64,000 bases of DNA from Karalla daura (GCA_029224185.1 CM055205.1:13463961-13527960), one strand, 5' to 3'; positions 21,748-36,636 are shown, counted from the stretch's first letter. A program made the numbers and translations. Notes: generated by a model from the letters alone, not told the origin.

Positions 21748-24700
21748 AGAAAATATCAATGATGTATTCATTTTTCAGTATCTGGGGAAACAGTTTAGCC
21801 AGAGATAGGTCCTTTTTGTTTAAGTGCAAATATGGGACAATTTAGTGCATTTAATCATAGGAAATGAGTAAAATTCAGTAGGAATTCAGTCTGTTTCAGG
21901 TCAAGAGCAGCAAATGATGATGATAAATGATGATCATGATGTGTTGCACACATGCATGCACACACACGCATGCACGCACACAGCTCAAAACAGACGGCTG
22001 TAGCACTCAGACACTTTATAAGCAAACCTTGTTAAGCAAATGAGTTTGTCAAAATGCAAAATATATTTGTGATTGCCTCATAATACAACTGGTTGTATTA
22101 CTTGGTTTACAAACAAACACTAATCTAATTGGAACATAATACACACAGTGGCCATTATACTAGCTTTCAATGGCAAGAAGAATAACAAGAAAGGTTTTAT
22201 TCTGTTTTGTTTTTCTTTATTTTCAGTGCAAGACAATTACATAAGGTAATTGGTTAAGAAAAGTTAGGCTTCAGAATTGCATGCACATTTCATATTAGTA
22301 ACAGTATCAATTCAACTGCTTTCTATGTGCATGAGTTTGACCTTTCTTCCTTTTTTTATTCACTGATATAATTGCATTGTTTTCCAATTTGAACCACTGT
22401 GTCTCAGCAGTGTTGAGAAACTGTTATTTTACTTTTCAGTTTAGAGACATATAACAGAGAATACCAAGCTTTATTTAACTTGGTTTTCAACATCTCTATT
22501 TGACAGATGTTTGGGTTTATTAAAGCCTTATTAGACTGAAAGAAAAGTTTTAAATCGCATCCATTGTTTCTGTTTACTGCAGTGTGGAGGGAATGTTGAA
22601 TGAAGGGAGAGAAAACGTGAATTTTTCTATTGAAGGTTGGATTTTCCTTAAAATGAATAATACTCTCCTGTGGACACACTGTATCATTTTGTCCATGATG
22701 CATAGTCCAGTCTTCTGTTTAATATAATTGTCTTCGACAAACATACTTAATTTTATAAAGGAATTATTTGGTGTATATTGGCCAATCAAGTCTAAATGTT
22801 TGCCATGCCTGAACCTCATGCAAAGTCACTATCTTATAACATACTTGATAGCCCAAAGCAAAAGCCTGTATCTTATTGAAGTGGAAGAAAGTGTCTTCAA
22901 AGGAAGGTAAGAAACACTGGCTCTAGAGTACCTGGAGGTAGGTATTCTGTTATGCAATTATTCTATTTCCAAACTCATATTGTTTTAGTAGATTTAGAAA
23001 AACACATGTCCCTGAAGCGAAACCTTCCTTCCCATCATTCTTCATTGTGTTTCCTGACTGCCTCGTTCTTCTTGTCAACGGTGTGCTACTGGAAGCCTAT
23101 CCCGAGGCCCTTAGCAGAGGCACAGCTTACTCAGAGTGATGAGGCTTGTTTTTCATACCATGTTGCTCAGTAAACAAAATCAAACATTTATGAGAGTTTT
23201 ATGCAAGGCATCAGAAGGACCCCTGTCTGTAGCTAGTCTGGGTATGTAATTTGCCTCTCCTACCCAAACCAACGTCCTTCTGCTCTGGGCCCTGGGCTCA
23301 ATGTGATGCTGACTCGTTAGCTTGCTACAGGAGGAGATAGCGGGTCATTGTGGCTGACAGCATAACTTTCAACAAACACCCCCTCTGCTCATCTGTGCTC
23401 AATTCTCTTATTTATCTTTCCTCTTCAGGATCCATCAATCCTCTTTGAAGGATTGATGGATTCTTCCAGCCAATATTTGACATGTTGGAAATAAAAACAT
23501 AAATGAATCTGTGAAATGATTTGCCCCAATTTAGCTGCTATGCCTCCAAATCCAAGACTGATATCAGCAACCTCACTCAAAGTGGTTGAGGAGACGTTCT
23601 GTTTTTTTGGCACAGCTCCACTGAGTCCAGGCCGTTTCAATCCACCCCCCTCTCTGTTGGGCCAAAGTTGATACAGAGCCATCAATTCCATTAAGCACCA
23701 GCCTGATACATGAAACTAAAGCTCCCCTTTAGAGCGGGTCTCTGAACCCGATAAGCGTTGGCAAGGAAATAGACTGAGTTGTAATTCATGATATGTCACC
23801 GTCTCAAAGTTTCCCTGCCCACCTCTCCCCATAGATAGCTTGAGACAGTTCTACTTTGTGACTTAATTACAGACTGTGGTAAGTCTGAGATAAAGTCATC
23901 TTGTATGGGGGGATTTAGTTTGTCCTAGACTTAAAGCACAAAACAGGAGGTCTGAGTAAATATTGAATGCCCCCATTGATTTCTTCAATCAAAAAAAAAC
24001 ACAAAAAAACAGCAAAAACAAATGCAACTTCTTTCTTTTTTTGCCTCGGATTTTCTTGGTTCCACCATCCTGATAAATAATATGGCTTATTTTATTTTTC
24101 TCACTATGGCAAATTGACCCAGGTCTGTGTCTTAATTAGTATCTGTTTTCACACAGAGGATGATCATATCAAAGCTGGAATGCTTGCACCTTCAGATCAA
24201 CTTCACACCTTCTATGACACCCTCTTCAAAGCACACACTGGAGAATTAATTGATTTAATCATCAACCATTTGACTATGTACAATAAGCTCTTCTGAGATC
24301 TGAATCACCTTTCCCCACTGATCATATAGTGTGCTTTTTCTACCTGTTTTAGGGAAGAGCGATGCTAAGGGCTAAGGGCACCTAGAACACCTTGGCAGGA
24401 AAAACTGAATCAACTGTCAGCTTACAGAAAAAAAAGAAAAAAAAGATGTCAGACCAACAGTGTAAGACAGGCAGAACAAAGAGCATCTTGTTGTTTACCA
24501 GCATTGCAAAAGGACAGTCACCCAAGAAATATTTGTCTCGCCATTTCATTATCATATGATCCTTCAACCAGTTGATCTTTTACTGTAGGTTTTCTTCACC
24601 TGGCTCCACATGGATACACACAAGAAGGTGTCAACATGGTTGAAATCTTCAAAACAAACTGACTACACCCAATATGAAAGACTGGTAAAACATTGTTCAC

Positions 24701-27432
24701 CTTTGCATGACTTGAAACACCTTAAACAAAATCAGTGTCTGGAGCCGATTTTTGGAGCCACTTCCAAAATATCTATATATTTTTTTTTCTTATCTTTTGT
24801 CGCTGAGATCAAAAATATTGTTGTTGCCTGAGACTTTGTTGGTATACATACCAAACACATCACCGTATTAGCCTTTTCTAAATACAGAACATCTCTCAAA
24901 TATGTCCCTCTGCTGCAGAGACCATTATCCACAGCTTTAATACATCACAACTAGGTTTCTGTGGTTTCTGGTTTTCTTTTCTAGCCCTAACCCTTCTTAT
25001 ATCTTCTTCCTATCTAGGGATTAAAAATACTACAGTATGCCAAGAAGTGTGCTGTATTATATGGCCCTGCGAGAACAACCCAACCCATCAGCAACTGATG
25101 CACTGGCTCACAATTAAAGAACATAGTTTCAAAGAAATTCTGACATATTGATATACATCATCACAGTTAAGAGTCTGGTTCTTGGTAATGTGTTTGATCT
25201 CTATTTTCATATAAGTTTAAGCATTATTTAGCTTCATTTGCTAATGATTTGGAGTTGTCCTTGAGTGTTTAATGATAATGTATTGACTTTGCTTCACAAT
25301 TATTGTGGCAAAAATAGGTATTGAAAATATATAGAAGGGTCAAACAGTCTATATGCCTGCTTTTGCTTGGATCTTGTTAAATAAAATGCTTTGGAGAGGC
25401 AGAAGCCTTAATCACTCATCCTTACGGGAAGATTCTATAGAATCCATTTCTATACAGGTTAAGCTTTGCCATGAGGGCAGCTCAAGATCAGTCTACTGCT
25501 CTAATACCACAACAGAGACAAGACATGCAAAGAGAGAAAACACAGGAGGAACTAAAAATACAAAGGCTCACATCCTTGATACTAAAGGTGGACAGAGGAA
25601 TCACCATATGCACTTTGTCCTGATTGTAAAGCACTTTATTCTACAAAATCTTTCCCTTGTTTCATCCTTTAAGAGGTCTAGCAGTGAATGCCAAATAATC
25701 ATTAGGAATAACATTAGACTTTAAGTATACATACTGAATATACTGATTTGCTCTGTGATCCTGAATATCTTTATCCAAAAGAACAATTTCCTCTTTAAAG
25801 TAATTGGAGAAAATGATCACAGAGAGAGAGTGAATCAATAAGAGCAGCAAATACACACTGCAGGAGGTTGATCATATTGAAACAAGTACTTGAGATTAGA
25901 AGAACTGTCTGTCTGTCCGTCTTTTTCCCTTTGACTCGACAAATAATAAAAAGCCCTCTCTGTTTATAGTCCAAGAGGTGATAATGCTGTATATGAATAC
26001 ACAGGGAGATGAAAACTTGACTGGAAATGATGTGTTTGTTCAATATAATGCTTCAAGGTTTGTGGCCAGTCTCTCGATGCAGCTGAAAGAAAGAAAACAA
26101 ACATGGAGCTAGATGTGGAACACAGTGTTCCCAGTGTGTACTACAGATGCACATTTAATATTCGAGTTGTCTGAGCTTGTGTGCATGCAGATTGGTCCAT
26201 CGGACAGACAAAATGTGCTGCTGCATAATTCCAAGAATTAAAGAATGAGGTATGCTTTTAGGACTAAACTTACATAAAAGAGCAGTCACTGAAAGAATGT
26301 TAATTAAGTCAAGGTTTGTATGTTTTTTTTACATTTTCTGGGGAAGTTTATTGAAAAAACCTAGATCTAGTTTTTTTGTCATTCTGACAAAAAAAAACAA
26401 ATTAAAAAACAAGAGGCAAATACAGTCATAAGTGTCTGCTTCCAGTGGCTCATTATATCAGTAATTATGTCGGTAAACAAATTCATAGCTGCATGAGAAC
26501 AGGCAGCAAATAGACGTCCAAGTTCTCAGACTGTTGTCCCTCAACAGCATCCTCTTGCATTTTGAGTTTTGGGTCAGACACACTTTCCCATTGCCTCTTT
26601 GCAGATGGTGATTAAATCTTTAATTGTCAAGGGGAGGCGGGACTGTGGAGCAGAGAGAGGAAAAACTGGCAAACAGATTTTTAATTATGGCCCACTAAAT
26701 TAAGACACCCAGATTCAGTCCCATATCTCTGGCTGATCTATTCCTCTCTCACTCACCTTCACTCTCTTCTCTCTCCAGTGCCCCATGGCTCTGATTGTAT
26801 TACTCATTCAGTGAGATCATCCGTCATTTCCAGTCACTGTACAACATGGCCACATATCATAACATCCCCGAAATGAGAGGAGGGGGTATCGCAGAAGAGG
26901 CCAATGTAGAAAGAAAAATTAAATTCAGATGAGAATTCATCCACGGTTGCATCCTCCAAAAATCTCCAATAGTTGAGTCTTCCATCACCAGTCAAAATAT
27001 TAAAACTGTGTTTTTATTCCAGTGATTAAAAGCAATTCAAAGCTAATGGAAGCAGTGAACAAGCCATGAACACAGGTTGGCAAAGATAATCAATTGTTAA
27101 GATAATTCAAATTAAATGTTAAGCAAAATACATTATATGTCAAGGTAGGAGACAGTCTAATGGTCTGAATACTGAGCTTCACTTGTTTTGGGTCTTTGAC
27201 TACAAATTAAGACTTTGGAATTTGAAAAGTGCCTCGAAGCAGAATTCCCAGCATGGATGCTGTGTGGGGAGAAAACACATGAACATCCTTTGTGCATCAA
27301 CCAACCCCACTGGCTGGATGTAATTACTGAATATCAAACTGCTCCCAACGTGTCTGGATATCAACTGCCCGAACGGCACAAAGACTGAGCTGAGAATATT
27401 GGGCTCGGCGTCCATCTGTCTGTGTTTACTAT
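21748..27432. other. Long noncoding stretch, nothing recognised
   Basis: AT-rich sequence with a CACAC/GCATGC alternating stretch at 21943-21981 and scattered A runs. The frames at 22404-22819, 25353-25724 and 25662-26043 are unremarkable. A perfect hairpin (TTTTTTTGTCA, 3-base loop, TGACAAAAAAA) sits at 26371-26395 and is too A/T-simple to read much into. Parts of 26500-26760 are repeat-free and could be conserved noncoding DNA. Confidence 0.45.
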
Positions 27433-27687
27433 ATGCCAAGTCTGGCCATGCACATGTATCAACATGCAATTCAAGCATCCATCAAGCATGGCTCCTCATT
27501 TGCGCATGGACTGTGTGAAGCCTTTGCCTGTCAGGAGATCAGAGCATTTGCTAGAATCCTGCATGCACACACACAAGAATATGAGAAGAATGGCATTGAT
27601 GTCTTTGAGACATCACGACAGTGTAGTAGCTGTGGGAAACGGCTGCAGATTGAGGAGAATTTGTGCCTAAGAGAGATGACAACATAA
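27433..27687 (+). CDS. Unassigned 84-codon open frame with a CxxCG motif
   Basis: ATG at 27433 (MPSLAMHMYQHAIQASI...) runs to TAA. The C-terminal half has DVFETSRQCSSCGKRLQIEE, a CxxCG motif of the zinc-ribbon type with no second Cys pair nearby. The composition is more protein-like than most frames in the window, but there is no convincing promoter, splice context or partner, and I do not recognise a family. It may be a decayed transposase or exon fragment, or chance. Confidence 0.15.
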   Translation: MPSLAMHMYQHAIQASIKHGSSFAHGLCEAFACQEIRAFARILHAHTQEYEKNGIDVFETSRQCSSCGKRLQIEENLCLREMTT

Positions 27688-28099
27688 GTCACAAAGTGAG
27701 GACCTCATGTTGAGAGGCACCATTTGGACCTTTCACCACTGTGAAAACCTGGTATACTGATGCGCTAACTGCAAAAAGTTAATCCGGAAGGGGAACAACG
27801 CTTCATTCATCAAATCACTTTTCTTACTGGCATATATATTAGCCCAAAATATGGTTTCAGGTTGGGGACAAAGTCTTGGAAAGTAATGCCTCACTCATAC
27901 AAGACGGTACTCAAATATTGAACGATTCACTAGCTAAGTGACTCACTCACTTTAGTCATTAGGAAGACATTATTCCTAAAATATCTTGATCAACGTACAA
28001 ACGGCTTAATTTCATTTTTACCCTTTACTAAGTCTGATTTGCATTATAGTTGGCATAGTTTTTCTTAATTTCTTCTGAAAGCAATCTTCATGGCATTAT
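27688..28099. other. Noncoding, nothing recognised
   Basis: Ordinary AT-rich spacer between the open frame and the SINE at 28100. Confidence 0.5.
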
Positions 28100-28382
28100 G
28101 CACTGTGTGCATGGGTGTTTTTCCAGGTACTGGTTTCCTTCTACAGTCCAAAAACAAGCACCTTTGCATTGACCAGAGACTCTCGTAGCCCCATAAGTCT
28201 GAGTGTGAGAGTGAATGTGGTATGATTGTGTCTGTGTGTGTGCCCCGTGATGGACTGGCAACCTATCCAGGGCATATATTCCCTGCGTTAACCCTGCGTG
28301 TGCTAGAAGTAGGCACCAGACAGACCCGTGCAACACCTTTGGGTACTTTGGGTACACAACAGGTAGGATAATGGATGGACAA
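28100..28382 (+). mobile_element. V-SINE/DANA-like SINE
   Basis: The central-domain remnants TACTGGTTTCCTTCTACAG and TCCAAAAACAAGCACC are followed by GTCTGAGTGTGAGAGTGAAT, then GCCCCGTGATGGACTGGCAA and CCTATCCAGGGC. The 3' end has the shared AGGCACCAGACAGACCC core and the GGATAATGGATGGAC tail. The tRNA head is missing or unrecognisable, so the copy is 5'-truncated. It is the clearest 3' half of the family in this window. Confidence 0.65.
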
Positions 28383-31300
28383 ACACAATACAGTCATTAA
28401 GGATACTGGGTCAAACATTACTCTGTGTCCTGTACTCTTACTTTTAAATGAAAGAGGTCAAATTCTTTAACCACATATTTGTTTCTTATTTTCAGAACTG
28501 ACTGAAACCCTGCAATGAGAGAGATGAGGACTTAATCCGCTGTTGTGAATCTCCCAGGTAGACTGAGTCTTGGCAAGAGGAGTGAAATGTTGTTCTAAAC
28601 AGGCAGAGTGAGGACAGCCTGCCTCAGAGTCTGGGTCATCAGTGTGGTCATTAAGCAGACCCTAATGGGCCATGAGAGAGGCTGTTCTGCTCTGGCGCTG
28701 GCCGGCCGACCTGTGGATGGCACCAACATTATCAGCCGATGGATCACACCATTATGTTCTTGATGGAGGGGAACTCTGGATGAGGGGAACTCTGGATGGA
28801 AGAGACCGACTGGTTCCAGTATGCAGCAAAAGTGCACAAACATCTCAAGCAGGTGTGGGAGTGGGCTGGTAAAAAATTATGTATGTATGCAAAAACACAT
28901 TCAAATGAATTATGCAGATAGCACTGCAATTTTGACTGTAAATTCATATTCAGCGGGTCTACATTTAGTCAAATTTCAGGATCAAACACCTGAGATCCAC
29001 ATCCACAGAAACTTTGACATTTTGAGAGAAGTGTTTCTAATTCCTTTTCTTTTTTTTCCCCGACAGGGTGGCATCTGGCACCAGCCCTAGAATCTTCTGC
29101 AGTAGTGTTGTTTTGCATTGCACCTGTGTTTTCCATGAATTCACTTTCCTTTTTCCCAATTATTGTATTTCATACAGGAAACCTAAAGGTCACACACATC
29201 TGCATGCGGCAGCGGGGACAGCTGAATGTGACGACAACGGAGGACAAAACAAAGATGGTGAATCAGAGGATGACAGAAATGCATTCCCCACTACAAGCGC
29301 TAATCGCAGTAAATGTCAAGCCAGCCACTCAGCACTGCATCTCCTTCCATATTTATTTCATTTCCTGCCACAGACATGTCTGTGCCTTTCTGACAAAATG
29401 AAATGTGTTTCTAGAGGTCTAATGAGGGCGTTTTCATAAGAAACCAGAGAAATAAAAAAATGTAAAAAAAGGAGGAAGACAAGGCTGCAAGATTATCTTG
29501 GGAAGAGAAATATAAATCAGTATTCTCCATGTGTGGCAGGCATGTGTTCCAGCACTTTCCATCTGCTCATTATTTCGTCACAATGTCCATGGTTTCCAGG
29601 ATTCTGCTGAAATATAAATAGGCATTTATGTCATATATGATACAAATTAATGAACAAAAAGCATTTCTTCAAATAAAAAGGGAGCATTTCGTGTTTAGAG
29701 CCTAAAAACTCCATACAAAAAGTCCCATCCCCCAACTCATCTCAGGTCCAGTGGTCCTTGTGTTTGATGGCCAGGCATGTACGAGCAGACATAGTAAAGC
29801 TCATTAATCTTAGAGTGACTTTCGCAGTGGGAGATGGGGAGTTGCAGCCTGTTATGTCTCCCCACATCTCAGACCCGTTGCCAGGAGTGGTCCGGGGAAG
29901 CAAAGAGGAGAAGAGGAGAGTAGGCCGTCTCAGTGGATAGCCATGTGGGCAGCATAAGTCCAGAGCAGCTCCAGGACAACACTCATGCAAGGAGGGCAGT
30001 TGGCCAGATAAACTGTGCTCAGAGTCAAATTCACTCAGCATGCCACTGAAGTTTGCAGATTCTTTTTTTAAAGCTTGCACGAGACACAGTATTTTCTGTG
30101 AAGATGATTTGCATCAGGAGGAGAGGGGGCGGTGGGGTTTCCTCTTCTCAGAAGTTTCAAAAGATTGTTGATTTCTCAGCAAGAGTGCATTTCAACCTGC
30201 CCTCCCTCATGCATTCTGCTTCATCTGTTGTCCTCTTTGCCTTTTATTCAGCTTTCATACAGTGCTCACAAATTGTTCTATTCAGCTGCCAACCAATCAG
30301 CACAGGAGGTCTGGACGTGCCACAAACTGTGGTCAGTTGGCAAACTCTTATACCGGCTACCAAACACAATTGAGTTCTGACGGCAAAATTCTCCTCACCA
30401 CAAGAAGCACCTCCACCAAGCACCTGCTACAAAATTAATATCTGAAGATAATATACAGAAAGAAAGAAAATAAGTCAGTTCAACAGAGGACATATTTCAC
30501 AGTCCCTGCTTCAAATAAATCAATATCCAAAGCACACCACTGATCTAAAGATGTCTTTCAATTTACATGCATTGATAATAATGGACTCACAATTTGATTT
30601 ATTTCCATGAGCCTTGGATTTGCCTCTTAAAATCGTTATATCGGAGGCCAAGATTCATCATGCATGCTTTTCTAGAATTCAGTCACACTGATTGATTTGT
30701 ATGTCAGGAACGGACGTCCAGAGGTGAAACAGTCTTTTTGCAGTGCAATCCCACCATGCCCTTGTACTCCGAACTTTAGTCCAATCCATCAATTGTCTTA
30801 TTGTTTTTAAACTGTTTTATACTGACTGCAGAAAAAAAAAAAAAAAAAAGTATGTATATATACATACACACACACACAAAGCACATGTTCTAGCTGTGCA
30901 CATGTGCATGCATTACTGCATGGGTTCCAACAATGATTAATGATCTGGCTTCGGTGCGTTCACTTCTGCCTTCACTCTGGTCAGAAGTACTCTGTCCATG
31001 TGACCAGAGTACTTTCATGCACATGTGCAGACCCTCGCACTTTTCTGGAGCATATTTGTAAGGTTGCAGGTCTGCAGAAATCTCCACCGTGTGCTTCTCA
31101 CTCTAATGTCCTACTTACTCAAGCATTGCACATGGTCGAATAGCCTGAATGTTGAGTTTAATATCATTTGACATTGGAGAGCAACAGGTTACATTTCAAA
31201 ACATGATACAACTGACCAAATTTCAGTGTCATCGTGCTGTGTTCTCAAATATTTGGTAATAAATTATACATCATAACACAAAAAAATTAATTTGTCTCAC

Positions 31301-34300
31301 ATGGGTGAGTAAAGATGCATGCAAAGCTTTCTAGTCTGCTAAGTTAAGGTCTAGAGCAGTGAGAATGGTCACACACAAGACATAAGAACACTGTTATTCA
31401 TATACATACCATTCATCCATATCCATACGTTATCCCCTATCCATACAACAGAGCAATATATCTAAATAATCACCACATTGAGGTCCATCATAAGCTCATC
31501 AATGAGTACAATGTGTTCATAGGAAGTTAGCAAATGTAACATGTAATTAAGCATGTTCTCCTAGCACTGAATAAGACAACACTTGGTTTTGAAGGTGAGC
31601 ATGCCCTGCATGTATTTTCTCATGACCATGATCCTAACAAAAACACAGCAATTTAGTTTCCATGTAAATGTAGATGTACATAAATCTATGGCAGCTTGCC
31701 ATGATATGGCCACATCCGATATGAGTTATTCTTTGTAAAGTCTCACTGAGAGAGCCATTGACCAAGCTATGATGCTTGTCACCCTGCATTTGATCAATGC
31801 TTGCATTTAAAGCCTCTTTTAAAATGTCACATCTACTTAATATCACATTATTCACCAGATAGAGTCAAGGCCTTTAAGGGTTTTCATGCCGTCTAAAGCA
31901 GAGGAAATTCCCCCTCGCATGAAAATCTGTGGGCAAATGTCACTTGAATGGTAATTTGTGCATTGAACATCAAGGACTTTGTGCCTTTTTAAATGTCCCT
32001 TTTTTATGTGCTTGTATGAATAAAAGCGCATTTTTGCCCAGGGCTTTTGATTCAGGAAAATTGCATTCAATACTGGGAGAGGGGGGAATCAGTTTGCAAA
32101 TTATGGATACCATTATGGGAAACATGAACAAGGGAAAAAAAAAGAAAATCAGCAAAAAATGTCGTGGTTCTGGTAAAGAATACAAAATAATATCACAAAG
32201 AGCACACAAGTGTGGCTTTACGCACAGCTGTTATTTACTGCATCTCTGAGTGCATGAAACTAGGTGGCTTAACACTAGAGGGCTCACACGCCTTGCCTTA
32301 CAGTAGAGCTACTCTTTGTTCAAGCATTTCTGAGGCTGTTAGAAATCTCCCGCTATCACTCAGATGACTGTCCAATGCATTATTGATTATGCGTTATTGT
32401 GCCGAAACATCCCTTTTATAGCCTCAGACAAAATTCTACTGAGTGGATGGATTATAACATCTGAATTCATAAGCAACACTCCATCATGTCTCATGACACC
32501 GCAGTGCAAATTGAGGACAGCGTGAACTCAGGATTTTCCTAAATAAATTTAGCTGTTTAGAGGAGGGTGGAGGAGTAGGACATGAGTGTTTTTTGAGATA
32601 GTGTGGGAGCATAAAAGAGAAAAGTGTGTCTAACTGCGTCTGCTTCTGTGTTACCTTTAGTCCGAGTCTTGTTAAGTTTGTGTTTTTCATGTGCACCGCT
32701 GAGTCGATCCTGCACTGTTGGAGTGCATGCGTAAGGTTTTGCAAACTGAGCAGCTGGTCTCCCCTGTGGGAGTCATTAGCAGTGAAGCTCATCCTTTTGT
32801 CACACACTCCAGTGTCTGTCCCTCACCTCTCAGCCCAACCTCCGGGCCCATCATGTTCCCACTGCACACCTGGCTTTGCTTCCTCCTTTCTCTGCGACTT
32901 CCAAGGCTCCTCTGGCTCCTCTGGCTCACTGCTCCCAGAGAAACTGAGCTAGATAAATAGGAAGCAGGGGACAGAGGGTGAATGAGCACGAAAAAAAAAG
33001 ACAAGGTGGAGGAAAATGGACACAGATAGGGAGCAGGTGGAGGAGGAAGAGGAAGGGGGTAGCGGGTGCTGTCTGTGGGCTTTTCGTGTACTATTATCAG
33101 GGTCCAGGAGGATTCTGCACCCCTCCCTACAACCCCTCCCAATACTCTTTGTACAGTTACAGACACAATAAAAAAGAGAGCTCACTCTCACTTTCTTCCT
33201 CTGCATCAGTTCCCATGTTATTTCTCAAATCCCTTGCCTCCCTCATCCATCCAGCCGGGCAGAGCGACTGCCTCCCTGCCTCTCTGCAGTCATGCTACAG
33301 GGAGAGTCGCTTGCATGGAAGCCTCCTCTTCTCCCCTAATCTCACCGTGGCAGAGATGCTGGAGCTGGCTCTGCTTCAGATACACAGACCCCCACACGTT
33401 TGCTTCTAGCTGGAAAACACACAGACTCCACACAAGACCTGTAAACCCACAACTTGAGTCTTTGTGTCGTAGCTCTGACCCCACGCCATCTTCCACGCAT
33501 GTACAGTATAGGGATGGGATTCTGAAATAGATATTTGATGATTTGCTGGGTTGGCATGAGGATAAAGGCAGAGAGGAAGCAGTTGGCTGGATTTAGGGAT
33601 GAGTGGTGATCTAGGAGTTCAGCAGTTCTCCAGTGGACATGTCTGCTGCCTCATCTAGATCGTGCTGAAAATGAAGTGCAATTGATCCCTAGGGTACTTG
33701 GAGGCAGAGACAAAATACATCTCTCCTGTCAGGTAGGTTTGGAGATGCTGTTGCTGTGGCCCTGGACTGCAGAAAATTAACTTGATTTCCACGCTTGCCT
33801 CTCTGTCATATACTGTACCTACTGTACTCACTTGGGATGGTTTAGGATCTTTCCCATGAGGCCATTCCTCAACGGATGCAAGCAAAGACAGCGCAGATTG
33901 GAAATGAATTCCCTTTATGGATTTTTGTTCCAAATAAAGTGGCTCATTCCCCCAGAATGGCCATGACCCCAACACAATTAACCTAGCAATTTGTCACTTT
34001 CAAGGGCATCCACTGGGAGTTTGGGGAAATTGGCCAACTCGTCAACATCCTTCACCCACTGATTGGTAATGGAAGAGAGATGATAAATGATCATCATGAT
34101 CTCTCTTTCTTCATCTTTCTATTTAAAGTACACAGCCATTAAATAATCCTAGAGCTTTGGATAAAACGTACAATGTCATTGTCTCATTTCAAGACAGCGG
34201 GTGCTGTTTCACGTCTGCATGAGACACACTTAATTTTAATCTAAATGCAAGGTAAAACCATCTGCAGAATTACAAGAAAGGTGTTCCTGCACTGGGCACA

Positions 34301-36544
34301 ACTGAAATCAGATTCTCTCTGTCTGAAAGCTTTTCTAGTTCTACTTATTTTGTAGTCAGTGTTGCACATCTCCTTTCCTCTTGAAAGGAAATACACCCAA
34401 ACTTTTTTAGGTTGCAGACATTTTTGCACTTCATACTAACTATGATCTGTCGCTCTGATTGTCTGCTATTGAGGAATTTATGGTAGGTTTGGTTCAATGT
34501 CTGTAACCTGAAGGTTATGCTGGGGCATAACAATGCAATCGGTACTGAAAATATTCTCTTGATTTTAAGATAATCTCCATGCAGATGTTTAAGGAATCAT
34601 TTCTACAGTCAGAGCTTTTACTTAAGAATCACTCTATTCCCTCCTTTACAAAGCTGTTAATCTCTGCTCCTACAACTGCATGTGGAGGCAAAGTGATGTG
34701 CACCCTCCCAACTGGATGAAGGAAAATACCATTGATTTCCTATGAAGGCACAGCGCCAGGTCTGATGCACAGGCACACAGGGTAGATCAGGTGTTAATGA
34801 ATATCAATGTTAATCTAATGAAGAGTGAGAAAAAAAGCAGAATGAAGAGCATGCTAGGAGCGGACAATGGAAAGAGCTGGTGGGTGAAAAAGCTTGACAA
34901 AGTTACTTGATACTGTGAATCAAAAGAACATTCATTTTACAGACATTTTTGGTTTGGAGAACAAAATACTAAAAGCATTGGCAAGAGTAAGAGGACCGAG
35001 ATTTTCTTACCGGTGTAGAAGGTTTTAAATGTTATTTAAGTTGTTAACTTTCACCACCCTAATAAGAACCACTAGCCCTCCTTGGCAACTATTCTTTTAC
35101 TCAGACACTGGGGAGCTTTTACTTTATCACAGTCATTCGTGTTTGGTCTTATCCCCCTCCAGTGGAGCGATTATCAGGGTGTTAAGGTGAAGCTTGTCGT
35201 CTCAACACACACCAGGTCAAAGCAGACTGTCCTCCCCATGCTCTGCAACCATTGTTAATTCTCCCCTATTTTACACCATTGATCTTCTGCCTCCTAGCCC
35301 AAACATCCAGGTCTTTGTGGAGCTGTTAAGCTGCTTCACTGCTGGACTTTTTGCCCTCTTGTTGCAAGCAGGTTGTCGATCCCAAACTCTCTACGAACAG
35401 TGAGCTGCAAGAGCAAACGTGTTGTACTTGGCACAAATAATAAAACAAGCTTCATCATGTTTACATCATTTCTAAAATACAAACTCACATTGTAAAAAAA
35501 ATAAAAAAATAAAGAAATACTCTTGAACAAGACAGAGAGGTGGAAACGTCTTTTTTTAGAGGATGAGAGGATGATGAAATGAAATACGGTGACGGTGATG
35601 AAATAAAGAGTAAGCATTTTTTGGTTAAAAGAATTATTACATAAAATCTTTCTCTAATAAGGGAGGGAAACGGCGAGCTGTCTTGGTTTGACTGTTTCAG
35701 AATTGTAACTAGTGGAGTCATAGGCATCTGTTTGTTAATGCAAACAAAAAGAAGACCCAATCATAAAAGCAGTCCTTCACAGTTAAAATAATTCTCCACA
35801 ATAATTGTCCTTAAATGGCTCCAACAATATAAATGCAGCCTTAATCACAATATGTAAGAAACCTTTGAAGGCCTTGTATAAGACTTGCCTATTTGCTTAT
35901 GTTGTTGCTATCCTCAAGGTTATGAATGGGCCTTCAAACTAAGTTTTTCTCTGCTAGTTTAATGCATTTTACACAATTCTTAAAGGGCAGTAAACATGAC
36001 TTGGAAATGGTTCCTTTCACAGATAAAATTCTGGAGTCATCAATACTGAATACTCAATCACCTGCTTATGTTATTAGCTACAAACAGGACATTGGACGCT
36101 GTGGTGAAGAGAAGGACACAATGAACTGTTATCCATAATGAATAATCCCGATCACCCTCTCCACCACACACTGGACACAGAGAAGGGCTGAATACATAAA
36201 CATATGTGTGTATATATGTTATAAATTGTTTAGATTTTCTATTAAATATTATCTTATGCTGTACAGTGTTTTTTGTATGCCCGCCATATGCTGCTGTAAC
36301 ATAAGAATTATGCAATTTGGAATCAATGACGTACATCCATCTATTTATCTATCCATCTTTCTTATGCTGAACAGAGCAGAGGCGGGAGGATGAATAGAAG
36401 AACCCAGACACACTGCTGCACAGCACTGTGTTTCAGTTCGTCCTGGGGGACAGCCAAGCACTCCCAGGTCATCTCCAAGATCTCCTCTCTCTGGTGGGCC
36501 TTGCTCTTCCCTGGGGCCGCCTCCCTCTCAGCCGGATCCCCAGT

Positions 36545-36545
<1 letters not shown>
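28383..36545. other. Long noncoding stretch, nothing firmly recognised
   Basis: No exon or transposon end is convincing. Notable compositions: a poly-A run at 30830-30849 followed by a CA run (30866-30879), a purine-rich block at 32990-33062, and a pyrimidine-rich block at 33100-33290. The segments 29740-30060 and 31860-32260 are repeat-free and could be conserved noncoding DNA. A good acceptor-like tract ends at 29065 (CCCCGACAG), but no donor-bounded open exon follows. Confidence 0.45.
28766..28797 (+). repeat. Perfect 16-bp tandem duplication
   Basis: GAGGGGAACTCTGGAT occurs twice without a gap or mismatch. Confidence 0.95.

Positions 36546-36633
<88 letters not shown>
36546..36633 (+). 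repeat. (CA)n microsatellite, 44 units
   Basis: An uninterrupted 88-bp CA run. The Thr-His and Cys-Val frames that cross it are artefacts. Confidence 0.98.

Positions 36634-36636
<3 letters not shown>

Noticed and set aside
29040..29110. Strong acceptor-like tract ending CCCCGACAG
   Set aside because: No donor-bounded open exon follows and the downstream frames are short or random.
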